Assembly: GCA_009733575.1 (NCBI GenBank)
Contig: ML769419.1
Span: forward strand, 248,001 to 312,000
DNA from: Gymnopus androsaceus JB14
Taxonomy: Eukaryota; Basidiomycota; Agaricomycetes; Agaricales; Omphalotaceae
Length of the DNA stretch: 64,000 bases
Direction: 5' to 3'
Made by a program: the position numbers and the translations under genes. How positions within the stretch are numbered: position 1 is the stretch's first letter; each line of letters opens with the position of its first letter. This document shows, piece by piece, positions 48,478 to 60,358 of the stretch. The notes beneath the pieces were generated by a model that was not told where the DNA came from, ran no database searches, and saw only the letters and a program-made list of their open reading frames with translations.

Positions 48478-48620
48478 AATTTAAGTTGCTAGTAAAACAC
48501 AAGTTAGTTACATTTTGCCGAGTCTCGGCAAGTTAATCTTGCAAGCACGGGAAAAAACAAGTTAACTTGATTGAATGTGGGACAAGTTAGCCTGACAAGT
48601 TACTTTGCTCACACTCCGAC
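48478..48620. repeat. AAGTTA-family repeat copy 2 (empty site for element E)
   Basis: TTAAGTTGCTAGTAAAACAC leads into ACATTTTGCCGAGTCTCGGC, GCAAGCACG and GACAAGTTACTTTGCTCACA, in the same order as copy 1 but without the 100-bp insertion. Confidence 0.7.
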
Positions 48621-49311
48621 AAATGAGGGTATCATCATGATGTTGGGGAGGTAGGATCTGTTTGTCTTGAGCTTGGTTGTTTGCTTCAGTTCGCAGTTAA
48701 CAAGGAATATACATACTTGTTAGACAATATGTCCTGATAGACACCTGAACTGGTGGGCTCAGTGAGTGGAGGCAAGAAAGATCAATTGTCAAAAGTCTAA
48801 CCATCTGTATATGCACCGGTATTGATAGGTAGGTAGGTAGGTAAACCGGCGTGGTCCCATTGAGAAACAGCCGGGTTCCGCGCAACACACATTGCGCCTA
48901 CATGTGTGCCGTGGGCATCTAGTGTTCACGTTGTTGTGGGAGGCAGCCAAGACCACCCAGCTCGCAATGCTTGCACTAGACACGAAGGAGACCAAGGTAC
49001 CTAGTGATCACATTCTCGTGGTAGTCAATTAAGAATACCTGGCATGCAACGCTTGCACTAGGTACAAAGGAAACCAGAGGAGTTGGTGCTTTATAGAGCA
49101 TTTACAGCGAATACCCAAGAGAGAATAGACTATAACCCATATTGATTAATTCCCATTATTTAAAGGCTGGTACAGTTCTAGAGACAGGATCCAGGCTTCT
49201 TTGCCTGCAAAGATACACAGTACATTGTAGATAAATTTAGCCAATATAGGTAGACTCCAATGTCTGAATAATATGTGTTACAGGAAGTTCGGAGAGGATA
49301 AATGCAAGTGG
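48621..49311. other. Intergenic with direct repeats
   Basis: A (TAGG)n tract lies at about 48,826-48,843. Two ~36-bp direct repeats sharing AATGCTTGCACTAGACACGA / AACGCTTGCACTAGGTACAA lie at about 48,965 and 49,039. No tRNA fold or gene. Confidence 0.4.
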
Positions 49312-49920
49312 TCAGCCCTTAATGAAGGTACTTTGGCAAAAACATCCTCTAGGAAGCGCTGGCGAAGGTAAGACAGAGTGCTGCTCCCCTGCATGTAAGC
49401 AGAGCATGGTGTTTGTCTTCAAATCCCATTTGACACAACCAACATAGTCTCCATTCACAGGGAATAGGAGGGTGTTACCTTTCTGCATAGCAAAGGTGTT
49501 CAACGGACAGTGCATGGCATGAAGCAATGAAACATCAGAAAGCATGACTTGGGCACAGAGATAACAGATAGATAGGGCCTCAAGGTCATTATGGGCACGT
49601 TCAGTTGCTGACAGTCTTTATCATTGTATTTGACACAGTTTTGGAGGAAGTGGGTGCATACATGAGTAGGAAGTGATGCTTGAATGGAAGTTTCACAGGA
49701 CCATACAATGCTGTCTGTGAGCTGCTAAAATTCGTTTAGGATCACGTAAGTCATTCAGGGTACACCACAGGGACCGGTAGGCAAGCGAGTACAGTGATAA
49801 GATTGTTGATTCTGATGCGACTGCAGTGCATATAAAATGCATATAGTGCATATATGTGTCAATATATGCATCGATATTGTCTCGGGTACCGCTAAAAAGG
49901 TGCTTCACAGCAAGAGACAA
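49312..49920 (-). pseudogene. Unrecognised coding-like remnant
   Basis: Two minus-strand frames (49920-49693 and 49545-49312) look more protein-like than their surroundings, with LPSPALPRGCFCQ near the end of the second. They are in different frames and I recognise no domain. They could be the downstream part of the helicase-like remnant at 50.8-51.6 kb on the same strand, but this is a guess. Confidence 0.25.
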
Positions 49921-50458
49921 GCAATGTCTATAACATATATATTATCCAAGTGCTTTGCATCGAAACGGGGGTATAAACAGGCCTCGAGATTCGGCTTAGA
50001 GAGCCTAAGATCCCTTCATGGCAGTCAAAGCGTAACTTATTGATGGGATCAAAACGAGACTTAGGGAGTCAAAACGGGGTGTCCTAGAGTTGTTTCAAGC
50101 CATGGAGATCCGACGGAAGTGCAGACGAGTCAGACGGAACATTAGGAAGGCAGGGTGGACATTAGTTTAGCCAGAAAATGGAGGAACAAGTAGATCCGAG
50201 GCAGGGAAAGACTTTAGGCCAAAATAGGAAAGATAGGATAAACAGAACCTTTTTACAGCCTTCAGGGCATCGAAAATGGAGCGAAAGGGACCCGAGGGAT
50301 GAAACAGGGATGACTGCGGATAGGCAGGAAGGCTAGGAAGGATGGCAGGACAAGGACGGAGTTTTTGGTATAAGAAAACGTCGAAATGGAGCAGGTTGCG
50401 GCACCCCCATCGCTACAAGCCTTGTTGTGATTCGTACTTATTGTTTGTGTGTTCATTG

Positions 50459-50655
50459 TTGTATTGTACATCGCGTGTTAGCAATTTATTTGGCTTTTGT
50501 GGCAGTTGTGTGCAAGCAACTGGCCTTTTATTGTGTTCAGGCAATTGTGTGCAAGCAATTGGCCTTCTTGTGTTTTGGCATCAGTTTGTAAGCTTTTGGC
50601 CTTATTGTATCAAGTGTTAGCAATTTGTTACTTGTACTATTGCATGTTAGCAATA
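50459..50655. repeat. Short ~38-bp direct repeats
   Basis: Three degenerate units, GGCAGTTGTGTGCAAGCAAC-TGGCCTT and variants, start at about 50,501, 50,540 and 50,578. GTTAGCAAT occurs before and twice after them. The spacing and divergence do not suit a CRISPR array. Confidence 0.5.
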
Positions 50656-50799
50656 GTTGTATGTTTTGACTTGTCTCATAACAGTTTTATACTGTTTTAC
50701 TACTTACTCTACCTACCCATACATTCCACTGTCTAAACAGCCCCCGAACTTTGTGTTTTGGGTTGGTTTTGTTTTCATTTCCATCCCACTTTGCATCAA

Positions 50800-51560
50800 T
50801 CCACTTCGGCTGTCCGCGATAAGAACTGAGAACATATTCTCCAGTGCAGCTTTTGCAAAATGGGTTGGTGGGAGATCAAGCAGATATGTCAGGAATCCCA
50901 GAGCGGGTCCAATCCTGCGGTACCTGCCAATGGGTAATAAACCGGTCTCGGAGAAAAGAATGACTAAGATGGATCTCCTGGTGCAGGTTAAGAAGTCAAC
51001 GGAGAAAAAGAGAAGTCTGGTGAGGAGATGTTGCCATCCACCGTATGCGTACCTCCAATGGCTATTGCTGCTGCAGTGCTATTGGACCCAAAGAAGAGCT
51101 TGTTTGCCCCGAGCTCACCGACAATGGAAGCTAGAACTTGAATAAGGCGAGTTTTCCTGCTGAACAAAGGCCCTGTAATGACTGCCAGTATCGGTTGGGA
51201 TGTAGTTTCTGTTTTAGACTGCAGGACGTGGAGGTAAAAGGTAAAGATGAAGGCGAGCTGGTTGTCATTGAACGCAAAATCCGTGTTTCCTATGTTGATA
51301 GCAAGAGCAAGAGCATCGTGTCTCTCCTTCGGGGATGAGGTCACTTTGCAGAGGGCAGCAAGGATGCGTGCAGGTTTAAGCGGGCCTGTAAGAACTGATG
51401 GGAAGGAGAGAGGCAAAGTGGGCAATTCCGAAGTAATGGAATTGTCACTATGTAAATTGTGAACAATGGCTATGGGGTCCAAAAAGGATAAAACGTACAT
51501 GAAGCCTATTGCGGGCTTTTGCTTTAGTTCTTCCAAGCGTTTATCTGAATTGATAGCCAT
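50800..51560 (-). pseudogene. PIF1-like helicase fragment with degenerate Walker A
   Basis: A 190-codon minus-strand frame (51560-50988) contains the helicase order FNDNQLAFIFTFYLHVL (Q-motif-like), then LAVITGPLFSRKTRLIQVL (position of Walker A, normally GPGGTGKS/T), then SNSTAAAIAIGGTH (position of TGIAA..IxGTTxHS). The Lys-Thr of Walker A remain but the glycines are lost. After a one-base shift another frame runs to about 50,800 (FLTYLLDLPPTHFAKAALENMF). No Walker B or C-terminal motifs are seen. PIF1-like helicases occur as host genes and in Helitrons; no Rep domain is visible, so the origin is open. Probably non-functional. Confidence 0.5.
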
Positions 51561-52721
51561 TTGACACGGGCTTAGAGCTGAGGGATGAGGCTCCGATGAT
51601 GATGGTAAGAAGAGAACCAGCAGCGCTATGCATTAATGGCTTTCTGCCCAATTTATATAGATCAATATTTAGACTTAGTGTAATGTGTTCGTATAGTGCA
51701 ACAAGACTATTGCAATAGTACTAGTAGACTTTCTGTAGAGTTTGGGTTCAGAAGTTAGTGCATAGAAAGTGGAATTAGAGAGGGGTCACCAGCCACGGTA
51801 TAGTGTATACGCCTGGAAATCTACAGCGTCCACGGGATGTAAGTGCTCGTGCCTTGTAGTACATCTTTTAGCGTCAAGCCTTCAGTGATCTTGGTCGACA
51901 CAGTGAGAGGAAACACAAAAGGGGGGCAGAATTGTCGCCAACGTCCGAATCATATATATATATATGTTTTGAAGTACATTTACACCGTCGTCGCCACATG
52001 GCCCAACCCATAGCTCCCTCTCAGTGGGTAGGGTTGCCAGCGCAGACATGGTATATGCACTCAGCGTGTCTACGATGTTGCTAAATAGGGGTAACGACGA
52101 CGACAACGACCTAAGTCATATATACGACTCGAGAATCACATTTCGTGGTGTTCCGAATCCATGGACATACTCATTGCACCATTTATGTGGGCTGAGTGGC
52201 CTGGGTGGACACGGTATATGTGCTCGGCGTGTTCATGATGGTGATTTAGTGTGGTGATATATGCTCTTAGGGGTTTAATTAATACTAAATAAGGAAATGG
52301 TATGTAGCGCCTGGAGCGGCCGGACAACCACAGGCCGACGATTGGCCTCCTCGAGATAGTTTATTCTGTATTAAGCCTTGGCTGAGCCCCATTTTTCCAC
52401 GTACTGAGATGCAACGAATTGTTTATTATGTGGAACATGCGTTCTTGCATCTTTTTGCGTGCTATAATAGTCGAACAAGATCAAGATTAGCTCGAACTTG
52501 ACCGCTACGCGAGCTTTACAAGAAAAATTTGCTACAAAATACTACTTCTATGTACACTACGTTACTTACTTATGTACATCTTTTGTCCGTCGTTCGAATT
52601 CGTAACAAACTCGTGAGTCACAACAATATAGACTAGGTATGAAAATTTTCGTTACAAGAAAAACTCCCCAAAAAGTCCTTCAGGCCATAAAGCTACAGGG
52701 TAATTTATCGATACCCATCCA
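51561..52721. other. Intergenic
   Basis: A duplicated sequence GGTATATGCACTCAGCGTGT / GGTATATGTGCTCGGCGTGT lies at about 52,049 and 52,213, and a short (AT)n run at 51,953. No gene. Confidence 0.4.
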
Positions 52722-54442
52722 CTAGAACAGCGTCTTCGTCTTTGCCGCCAGCGTAGTGGACATGGGCAAAGGAAGTACCTGGTGATGCTCGTCCTTGCCG
52801 ACATCGCGCCAGGCCGTCCTTCCGTCCAACTCGAAATCGCCATCCAATCTAAATCTATATCCGTATTCGTCTCGGGTCCATGATCAATCAAAACGGGCGA
52901 CTCATAGATTCGAGTCTGTTTCTTCTGCTTTTCCTGAAATGGGGAACGCAGGAGCAGGGCAGAAGGCGACAGCGAACGCGGACGGGAAAATGGAGATGAG
53001 AGTTGGCCGCAATGGGACCACGATGGTGAGGGAGACGAAGGAGGTACCTTAGAAACCCTCCTACCAGGATTCGGAACACCCTTATTCTCTGATCGTAAAG
53101 AGTAGTGGTGTCTTGGCCGGGGAGATGCTAGGGCGTCAGCGTCGCTAAGAGCTCGTGTAGGATGTAGTCGGTTGTTCAGGAATAGTATACAAATCCCGTT
53201 TGTTGGTGAAGCGGACGTCTGGGAGTGATTCGATAGATTGAAAGAGACGGAGGCTCGTCGTTGACGAGTAACATCCACATCTGGCGGTGCGATAGTGGCT
53301 AGCGATACCTGTGCCGAAACGTCTCCGATGTCGTCTGGCTTGCTCGGAGTTACCAGCCTAACCGTTGCTTCGGAGGGTGGAACGGTTCCGAGTGAAGGCC
53401 GGACGTGTGGAGGGAAGCCCGTGACCGAGTCCAGAGAGAGAACGACGTTTAGCGTTGGTGGCTTTCAGAGGCTAGCGGACCAGCAGAGAGAGCTGAACCC
53501 AATGGCAGCTCAATAGCTAGTCCACCGAGCTGTTGGTGGTCCTTTGCTTTGGCGGCGGTAACGGGTTCAGATGATATAGGATCATGGGCAGAGGAAGCTG
53601 AAGCCATAGGTAGTTCGATACCCAACGCACGGAGCGGTTGGTAGCCGTTTCCATGCTCTGGCGACAGAGAAGATGCTGGAGACGGAAAGATCGAAACCTA
53701 AATCCTAGCGGATTGTGTGAGCGACAGGTGGTTTCTCCATCACGGAATGGTTCGCTGAGCTTAGAAGAAGGAAGCACCGGCGAGGGTGAACCTGGCGAGT
53801 TCCAAACCGAGAACGAAAGCGAGTGAATTGATTGGAAGCTATAGGCTTTCATGTGCGGAGAGGGAAGAGAGACAATAGGAGACGGAGAGTTCAGATCAAA
53901 AGTACGAGCGTAGAGAACTGGTTTCACGGGTTGGGATTCGATGAAGACCTCGTCTAGCGTCTCAGGCGAGAAACCATCTTCTGTCTGCAGCATATGCTCA
54001 ATACGCGTGTAAAGACGGAGATGCACAACACTCGTACCTCCGAAAGATGATTATTCAGTGATGAAACTCTCTTCGTGAGCTTCTTCCTCCGGTGTTTGGA
54101 CGGCGCTAGACAATTCTCGCCGTCGGAAGCTTCAGCATCGTACCCAGCTTCATCGGCAGTAGCGAAAAGCACTGGATAATGACACAAAGCTGATGATGCC
54201 CTTGGTTTTGGTGTCTCCAGTATTTTGTTCCGCGACTGACCCCAATTCTTCACTCGGCAAAACCTATCGTTTTCATCTTCTTTCAAAGGCGACACGGGAG
54301 GAGAATTATCAGTCTGCGAAGAGCCTGAATTCGAAATACAAAAATCGTTATCAAAGAGCGAGGATGCGGAAGAAGAGATGGATGAAGAAGAATTGGACAA
54401 GGCCAGCTTGTCGAGATTGCTCGGAATGGATAGGAGGTTCAT
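52722..54442 (-). CDS. Ser/Pro-rich protein of unknown function, exon model uncertain
   Basis: The minus strand starts MNLLSIPSNLDKLALSNSSS at 54442; exon 1 runs to a donor near 54,040 (GTACGAG) and exon 2 starts after TGCTGCAG with TEDGFSPETLDEVF. The sequence is rich in Ser and Pro, with a KHRRKKLTKR basic patch that could be a nuclear signal. An internal repeat, LGIELPMASASS and LAIELPLGSALS, lies near 53,600-53,480. Further coding stretches are SKPDDIGDVSAQVSLATIAP (about 53,340-53,280) and a C-terminal LDGDFELDGRTAWRDVGKDE ending at the TAG at 52722-52724. At least three frame changes must be introns or damage, and I cannot place all the splice sites. No known domain. The locus has higher GC and better codon character than the transposon region, so a real gene is likely. 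Confidence 0.5.
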
Positions 54443-55381
54443 GTTGAAAAAACAAGTAGAAAATGAAGATAGAATGAAGAGTAGAAGAATAGAAGGTGAG
54501 ATGTGCTTTAGGAATTGCGGTCGTTACAATTTGCGATAGTGTTGGTGGTTAGAAGAAGAAACGAAACCGGAGACAATTGCGCGACGTAATAAATGACAGA
54601 CCGAGATCACGTGGTGGCGTTTTTCGCTTCGTTTCTCGGCTCGTCCTATTCTGCTCTTCATGCTTTTGGCCTTAGGAGTCACGAAACTTGAAACATGTAC
54701 GTCTATCTCAGAGGTATTGCTTCCATTCAAACTTATTCTCTATATCCCATAAATGCAGCAATCCCAGAACGATCGCGGTGTGCTGCAGTGACGAACCTCA
54801 TGCTGAATGGAATCTCTTTCGAGGAATGAACTCTAAGCTTGTCACAGAGTCCATCTTGAATAATTGTCACAGTAGCATCTTGTAAGTGTAATCGTCTTCT
54901 TTGAGCTTCATGTCTTGCGAGTTCTTACACATGTGATAAAGACTGTTTGAATTGTCGCGATGCGTACCATGCCAGCTGCAATGTCGTTCGATTTTATCGA
55001 TCTCTATACATTGCGCTGAACGATGATTCAGATTTATCACATGCTAGGATAATCAAGAAGGTCTGGCAATGTGTGGAACTGGCAGTAGGACTAGACTCGT
55101 CGGGCTGATAACTACTAAGCTCTGAGCCAGCAAAGTATGGATGGTTCTCCTCGCCTTCATATATTAATGGAACAATGATGTATATAGCCTATTCAGTATT
55201 CAGAATCAAACAATCACGCGAATTGTCACACTGTTGTTGTGTAGAGTCGTTCCTATGCATCCGACCACTACCATCTTGCCGCCATCTCTCTCGATTTCCG
55301 TTCCCTCAGGTGCCTGTTCTATACTTTTAAGCCTCTGAAATCATCGTACTCAAGTCTTCTCCAAAAGCGCATCACAGCGTA
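54443..55381. other. Intergenic between divergent genes
   Basis: Lies between the minus-strand Ser/Pro-rich gene and the plus-strand F-box gene and should hold both promoters. No clear TATA box. Confidence 0.4.
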
Positions 55382-57000
55382 AATCCGTACGATTACTCAG
55401 GACGTTCATCCGAGGATACTCACCCTGGCATTACGCGCACTTCTCCTCAAACTTCCCAACGAACTCCTCCTGGAAATCTTCTCCTCGTTCTGCGGGAATA
55501 ACAACATCATAATCCGCCATTTCAGGCACCTTCTCCCGAGACTTGACTTAGTGCTGTATGCAATGCGCAGCATAGTCCTTTCCCCAGGCTGCGCCCGTTT
55601 ATGGTCTAATATGCAGATCTCCCTTCTCGACAGGGTCGACGACGCCTTTTCTTTGCTCACTGTAGTGGACCTTTACTGCACCCGCTCAAGGAAAGAACGT
55701 CTTGACTTGAGAATCAATGTACACTATTGGACTGAAAAAATCCCAGTAATCGAAAGGCTACTTCAGGATTCCGATCGTTGGAGGAGCTTGTACTTTCTCG
55801 ATTGCACATCATCCGGAAACCACCTAGGTTTCCTCTTTCAGAACCACATTTCCAGTGTTGAAAAAATATCTGTGGAGAGGCGTTCTTTTAACCCTGTCAT
55901 CGGGATAAACATGGACTTCTGGAACACACGAAAATTCACACTCTTGAAACGACGTCGACGAAATTCCTTGCCGCGCACGAACTAACATTCAGTGGAGGGA
56001 TGTGATGAAATTGAGATACCATGCCAGTTTTGGTGGAAATCTTTTCGACGTTTTGGAAGTGTTTGCCAATGTCCGAAATCTTGTCATCCTAGGCTCGAAT
56101 GGTGGGATCCTCATTTCTCATGCAAGGAGAGGCTAGAGAAGCGCCACAGCCCATTGCTGCTCCCCTCCGTCCTAGACCTGCGGTTGACAATTGACGGACC
56201 TCGCATTATTGATGCAGACATCCTCGGCATCATCCTGTGTTCATTAGCTATCCCTCATCTGCAATCGCTTCATATAGAACACACCAATATCAACGATTGC
56301 CAGCACGATGTCTGGGGACTGGACAGTCCAGCAACACAAATTCATTTGTTTTTAGAACGATCGGGATGTGCTTTGACCAGCCTCATTCTCGATGGATTTT
56401 TTTCACCGAGGTTGATGCACAAAGTGTGTTACGATGCACTCCGAGCCTTGCTGGGCATATTGAGTTTCGATGTTGACCTGTGAGTGTCATGCCTTCTGTA
56501 ATTTTTATCTTGTTTCATTTCATAGCGTCTCTACACAAGATGTTAATGCAACGAGCTCGCATTAAGCCTTATATGAACAAGCCGTCTAGGTTGCCAGATG
56601 GTTATTCCTTCCTTCCTCACAAAAAATCCTGTACGTGTCAGAGCTTTCTTCATCTTGCGCTCTGTTGTTTACCAAGTAGTTTCCTCCACTAGCAGAATTC
56701 CTTGTCCGAAACTGCGATTCTCAGTGCTGGATCGTAAATGGCGCAAGCTGCCGGTGTTTATGGACTTGATGCATGCGTAATCCTTTACGCAAGACAGTTT
56801 TACAATCCTACACGTACAGATAGGGTCGATATTCCTATCAAGTATTCATCAACATTAGAGACGCCCAACAAGTGAATTCAAAAGCACGGATAGCCGCCCA
56901 AAATTGTTTCTCCAGTTATTTCTCCGATCTTCCGATCTCGCTCCGGTCCCTCAACCTCGTCAGCTCAAATGTCTATGCTTTTAATCGCAACGCCGGGGTA
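55382..57000 (+). pseudogene. F-box / LRR-like protein, interrupted
   Basis: An F-box reads LLLKLPNELLLEIFSSFC at about 55,440-55,495, followed by a typical fungal F-box body (LWSNMQISLLDR, RLLQDSDRWRSLYF). The frame stops at 55,983. Coding-like sequence then appears in another frame (QWRDVMKLRYHASF, about 55,990-56,030) and back in the first (LLLPSVLDLRLTIDGPRI to about 56,483). This leucine-rich part is typical of agaric F-box proteins, which act as substrate adaptors of SCF ubiquitin ligases. There is no ATG in frame before the F-box, so a first exon is missing or unseen. Either unrecognised introns or frameshifts separate the parts; I favour a damaged gene. A further frame at 56872-57114 may be its end. 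Confidence 0.55.
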
Positions 57001-57064
57001 CGCGTCGTGCGGCAACCTTTTTGTATTAAATGGCTGACATTCGACCACTTGGTCCATAATCATT

Positions 57065-58369
57065 ATGGTCCGAGCTCAGAAATGCGAAGATTCTCTTTTG
57101 CACAACTTTATTGACCAAAGCTGGCCGCCAAAACCTTCTTACTCGGTCGAAGACATTCCTGATCTTACTGGCAGAGTCGTAATCGTTACTGGCGGAAATT
57201 CAGGTGAGATGCTCCTCGTTGTACTATTTTTCTCGAGCTGATCTCTCTTTTATCTAGGAATTGGAAAAGAGACAGTTAAAGCTCTGCTCACACACAATGC
57301 CCGTGTCTATATTGCAGCACGTTCCAAGGAAAAGGCGGAACAAGCTATCCAGGAGCTTTCTGCTTCAACTGGAAAAGAAGCATTGTTTCTGAAATTAGAC
57401 CTAGCCGACTTGACTTCAGTCAAGGCTGCTGCGGAGGAGTTTACGAGGTACTTTCGAAATTTCCCTTCTAATATGGTCCTCTCATTCTAGACTCTAGTCT
57501 TGAATCAGAACTTCATATTCTATTCAACAACGCTGGCGTAATGGTTCCGCCCATAGGTGAGCTTACCCTGCAAGGGTATGATCTACAATTTGGTACACAC
57601 GTTCTCGGTGAGTATATCTTTTTCAACGTCGTTCATTCATGTGTACTGAAACTACCATGCCAGGACATTTTTATTTCACACAACTTCTTCTACCGCTCCT
57701 CCTCAGTACCGCTCGCTCTTCTCTCGCTGCTGGATTGCCCAAAGGCACCGTTAGGATCGTAAATACAAGCTCGGACGCTCATCTATCCGCCAAAGGCGTT
57801 GATTACAAGTCGTTACGAGAGGGCAAAGAGAGGAAGAGTATGGGAAGCCTGGCGTTGTATGAGCAGAGTAAACTCGTATGCTCAAATTTATTCTACGATT
57901 TGCCAACAGCTCATTCTTAACTTCCATAGGGGAACGTTCTTCTTGCAATCGAACTAGCCTCTCGTTACGGAGAAGAAGGAATTATTACAACGTCATTAAA
58001 CCCCGGGCATTTGAAGTCGGATTTGCAGAGACATATGCCAAAGGTGGCAATGGCTATTGTTGGCGTGAGTCCGTCTAACAATTTCCATTGCTAGCTCTGA
58101 ATAACCTTTTTGCAGCCACTCATATTACACCCTACGCCGCTCGGCGCGCTTACCCAGTTGTGGGCCGGTACTTCTCCTGAAGGTGCAGAGTTTAATGGAA
58201 AGGTTTGTCCGTCGTTATCATCGTCCGCATTTGTTTTCGCTCACACATCTCACAGTATCTCATCCCTTGGGCGCGCATGGGCAAAGCGAGCAAACATGTT
58301 ACCCCTGCAATGGCGAATGAGTTATGGAAGTGGTTGGAGGATCAGGTAGCTGGGCAGACTCTAACGTAA
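57065..58369 (+). CDS. Short-chain dehydrogenase/reductase (retinol-dehydrogenase/WWOX-like)
   Basis: Seven exons (57065-57203, 57258-57447, 57498-57607, 57664-57875, 57930-58064, 58116-58202, 58256-58369) join in frame to 987 nt, 328 residues, TAA stop. All introns are GT-AG and 48-56 nt. The Rossmann NAD(P)-binding motif TGGNSGIG is at residues 42-49, NNAG at 120-123, VNTSS supplies the catalytic Ser, and YEQSK supplies Tyr212 and Lys216. The C-terminus [11 protein letters not shown]...LWKWLEDQV is characteristic of the fungal family. The start ATG is the first in frame with [16 protein letters not shown]. It is predicted to reduce or oxidise an unknown carbonyl or alcohol with NAD(P). No defect is seen. 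It begins just after the F-box remnant on the same strand. Confidence 0.9.
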
Positions 58370-58839
58370 ATATCTGGGTGCGGCGACGGTTACGATGATT
58401 TCTTTTGTTGTAGGTATGTGGACGACGTTCTTCAAGTCGTATTTGAATGCAGAGCTGCATACCTTTTCCTGCGGGTCCGAACTTTGCTGTGACGTTGAAG
58501 CTAGAATCCTTCAAGTATTTGCCGTCTATTATGAATCATTATGCTCATTCCTACCCGCATATAGTGAACAAGCCAGCTAAATCTTGCCGTGTACGTATTC
58601 CCTGCCCCATCTCCCAAAGTAATGGGCTAGCGAATGTTAAAATATCCATTGGGTTTCCGGGATGCTTTGCGTGCGTGAGTTTTGCGTCATCTCTTTCTTG
58701 CTTTCTTCCAAGATGGGTTACTTTCATTCATTCCTCGTTTATGTTTACCTTCTGGTTTTGACTCCTTCCTTCCCTAATTCCCCTTTGCCTTTCTAACTTC
58801 TTCCTCTCTATCTTCGATTTGCTGATCAAGCGACAGTCA
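58370..58839. other. Short intergenic stretch
   Basis: Nothing recognised between the dehydrogenase stop and the next coding-like exons. Confidence 0.35.
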
Positions 58840-60358
58840 TACGGACTCGCAGGCATTCGAGTGACTCTGATATCGCTCCCCCAATCTCTTCGCGGCGTTC
58901 TCCATCTCCAGAACACAACGGAGAACGTCGGCCTAGGCCTTGCGATATGATTTATGAACGTCGGAAACCTAGCGTACTTAATCCATATGCTGTATCTGAA
59001 CGAATCTTTCCTATGCCTATCTAGTACAGAACGTGTCGACCCCAAGGCGTGCTGAATTTTCGAAGTACTCGTACAAAAGGTCCGTGTATGTTTCCTACTA
59101 CAATAGGTTAAGAACCTTCCTCTCCTTCCTTCCTTTACTTCTTCCTTTACTTCTTCCCTTCCCAGTGCTTTCGCGTGGACCTAGCGCTCTGCCGAGGATC
59201 AATACGTATATAAATGCATCGCATTATTCGCGTTTTCTCTCTCTCTCTCCCCACACTCTCCAGGTCAAGTGTAAGACGCGTCAAGATCCTCGATTGACGA
59301 GGTCAAGGCGGCAATCTGATTCTCACCGAGCTATTCTAAATTTTCTGTATAGTGATGCTTTAGCTGATACTGCGGCTCTTGCACTTGCTCGAGGTATGTA
59401 TTCAAGAGCTAAAAGCGGCTCCATTGATGACAGTTCTGAATATTCAGATCCGATATAGTTGAGATTTATAGGTCTCGTTGTGGATCTCATTTGCAAGCTG
59501 ACAGATGCGAGGTGGTGCAAATTACACTTGAACTGCGTACGATGTCTGACAGCACGCCTCAATAAAAGGCAAAGGTCGGCCCGTCCGGATCAAATTACCG
59601 ATGCCCGAGTTTTTTTTGTTCGCTTCATTCGTGCTTCGTTTCTTTCCTCTTGACTGTCATGCCAGACGGCGGTTATGGCGCCTTCAATTGCATCACCTTT
59701 CATAGCAACGACGACGTTTATGCTCTGTCTCATGCTATGAAGCCTGCCGTTTCTCCTACATGCGGTACCATAGAGCCTCGTTTCCCCGCAATCACACTCC
59801 GACTAGGCATTCACCGACTCTAGATTTGTTCAAGTCACTTGGATCTTGGAAATCTGGACGGGAACGCAAATCAATCTTCCTTTCGTTCCAGGACGCGGAG
59901 TTTCAACCAAAAACAAAAACATACGGCCGCATACCACTCTTATTTTTACTAGATCCTCATCCTCTCTCCCCACGAATCGAATCTTTCCTCAGCATTGTCA
60001 CTGTCAGCAGGGTCAAAATTCGGGCACAAGGTTGCTTTCCGAATGGAATTCCATCTCAGAAATGAAAACATCCAAATGAAAAACATCCGAGATCTTACCC
60101 ATCTCTTCGAAGTTCAAGATGGATAGTGGTAATCCTCCACCTGGCCCGTTGCGCACCCATGAGACATGCACCCGTGGGCCGTATCTGTATCATGATAATG
60201 CCAACGGTCATGATTGTCCTCCTATTAAAGAACAGATTGGACTCAAGTCTACGAATTACGAATCTGACAGTCTCGGTCCGTTCCTGTATGTTATTCTGCA
60301 CGTTCTAGTTCCTCGGATGGGTCTAAGGACGACAGGACAAACGCCGGCGGTAGGGTGA
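58840..60358 (+). CDS. Uncharacterised multi-exon locus
   Basis: Several plus-strand stretches look like exons of one or two genes. One at about 58,854-59,024 reads SSDSDIAPPISSRRSPSPEH and ends NPYAVSERIFPMPI. One at 59,033-59,090 reads STPRRAEFSKYSYKR and stops at a possible GTCCGT donor. One at 59,265-59,400 reads SDSHRAILNFLYSDALADTA before a GTATGT donor. A further stretch from ATG 59,671 reads MPDGGYGAFNCITFHSNDDV, and another at 60,119 reads MDSGNPPPGPLRTHETCTRG. Pyrimidine-rich intron-like sequence separates them. No domain is recognised and I cannot give a trustworthy joined model; it could also be a decayed gene. Confidence 0.35.

Noticed and set aside
50459..50655. Three short repeats that might suggest a CRISPR-like array
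   Set aside because: The repeats are diverged, only three, with almost no spacers, and the genome is eukaryotic.
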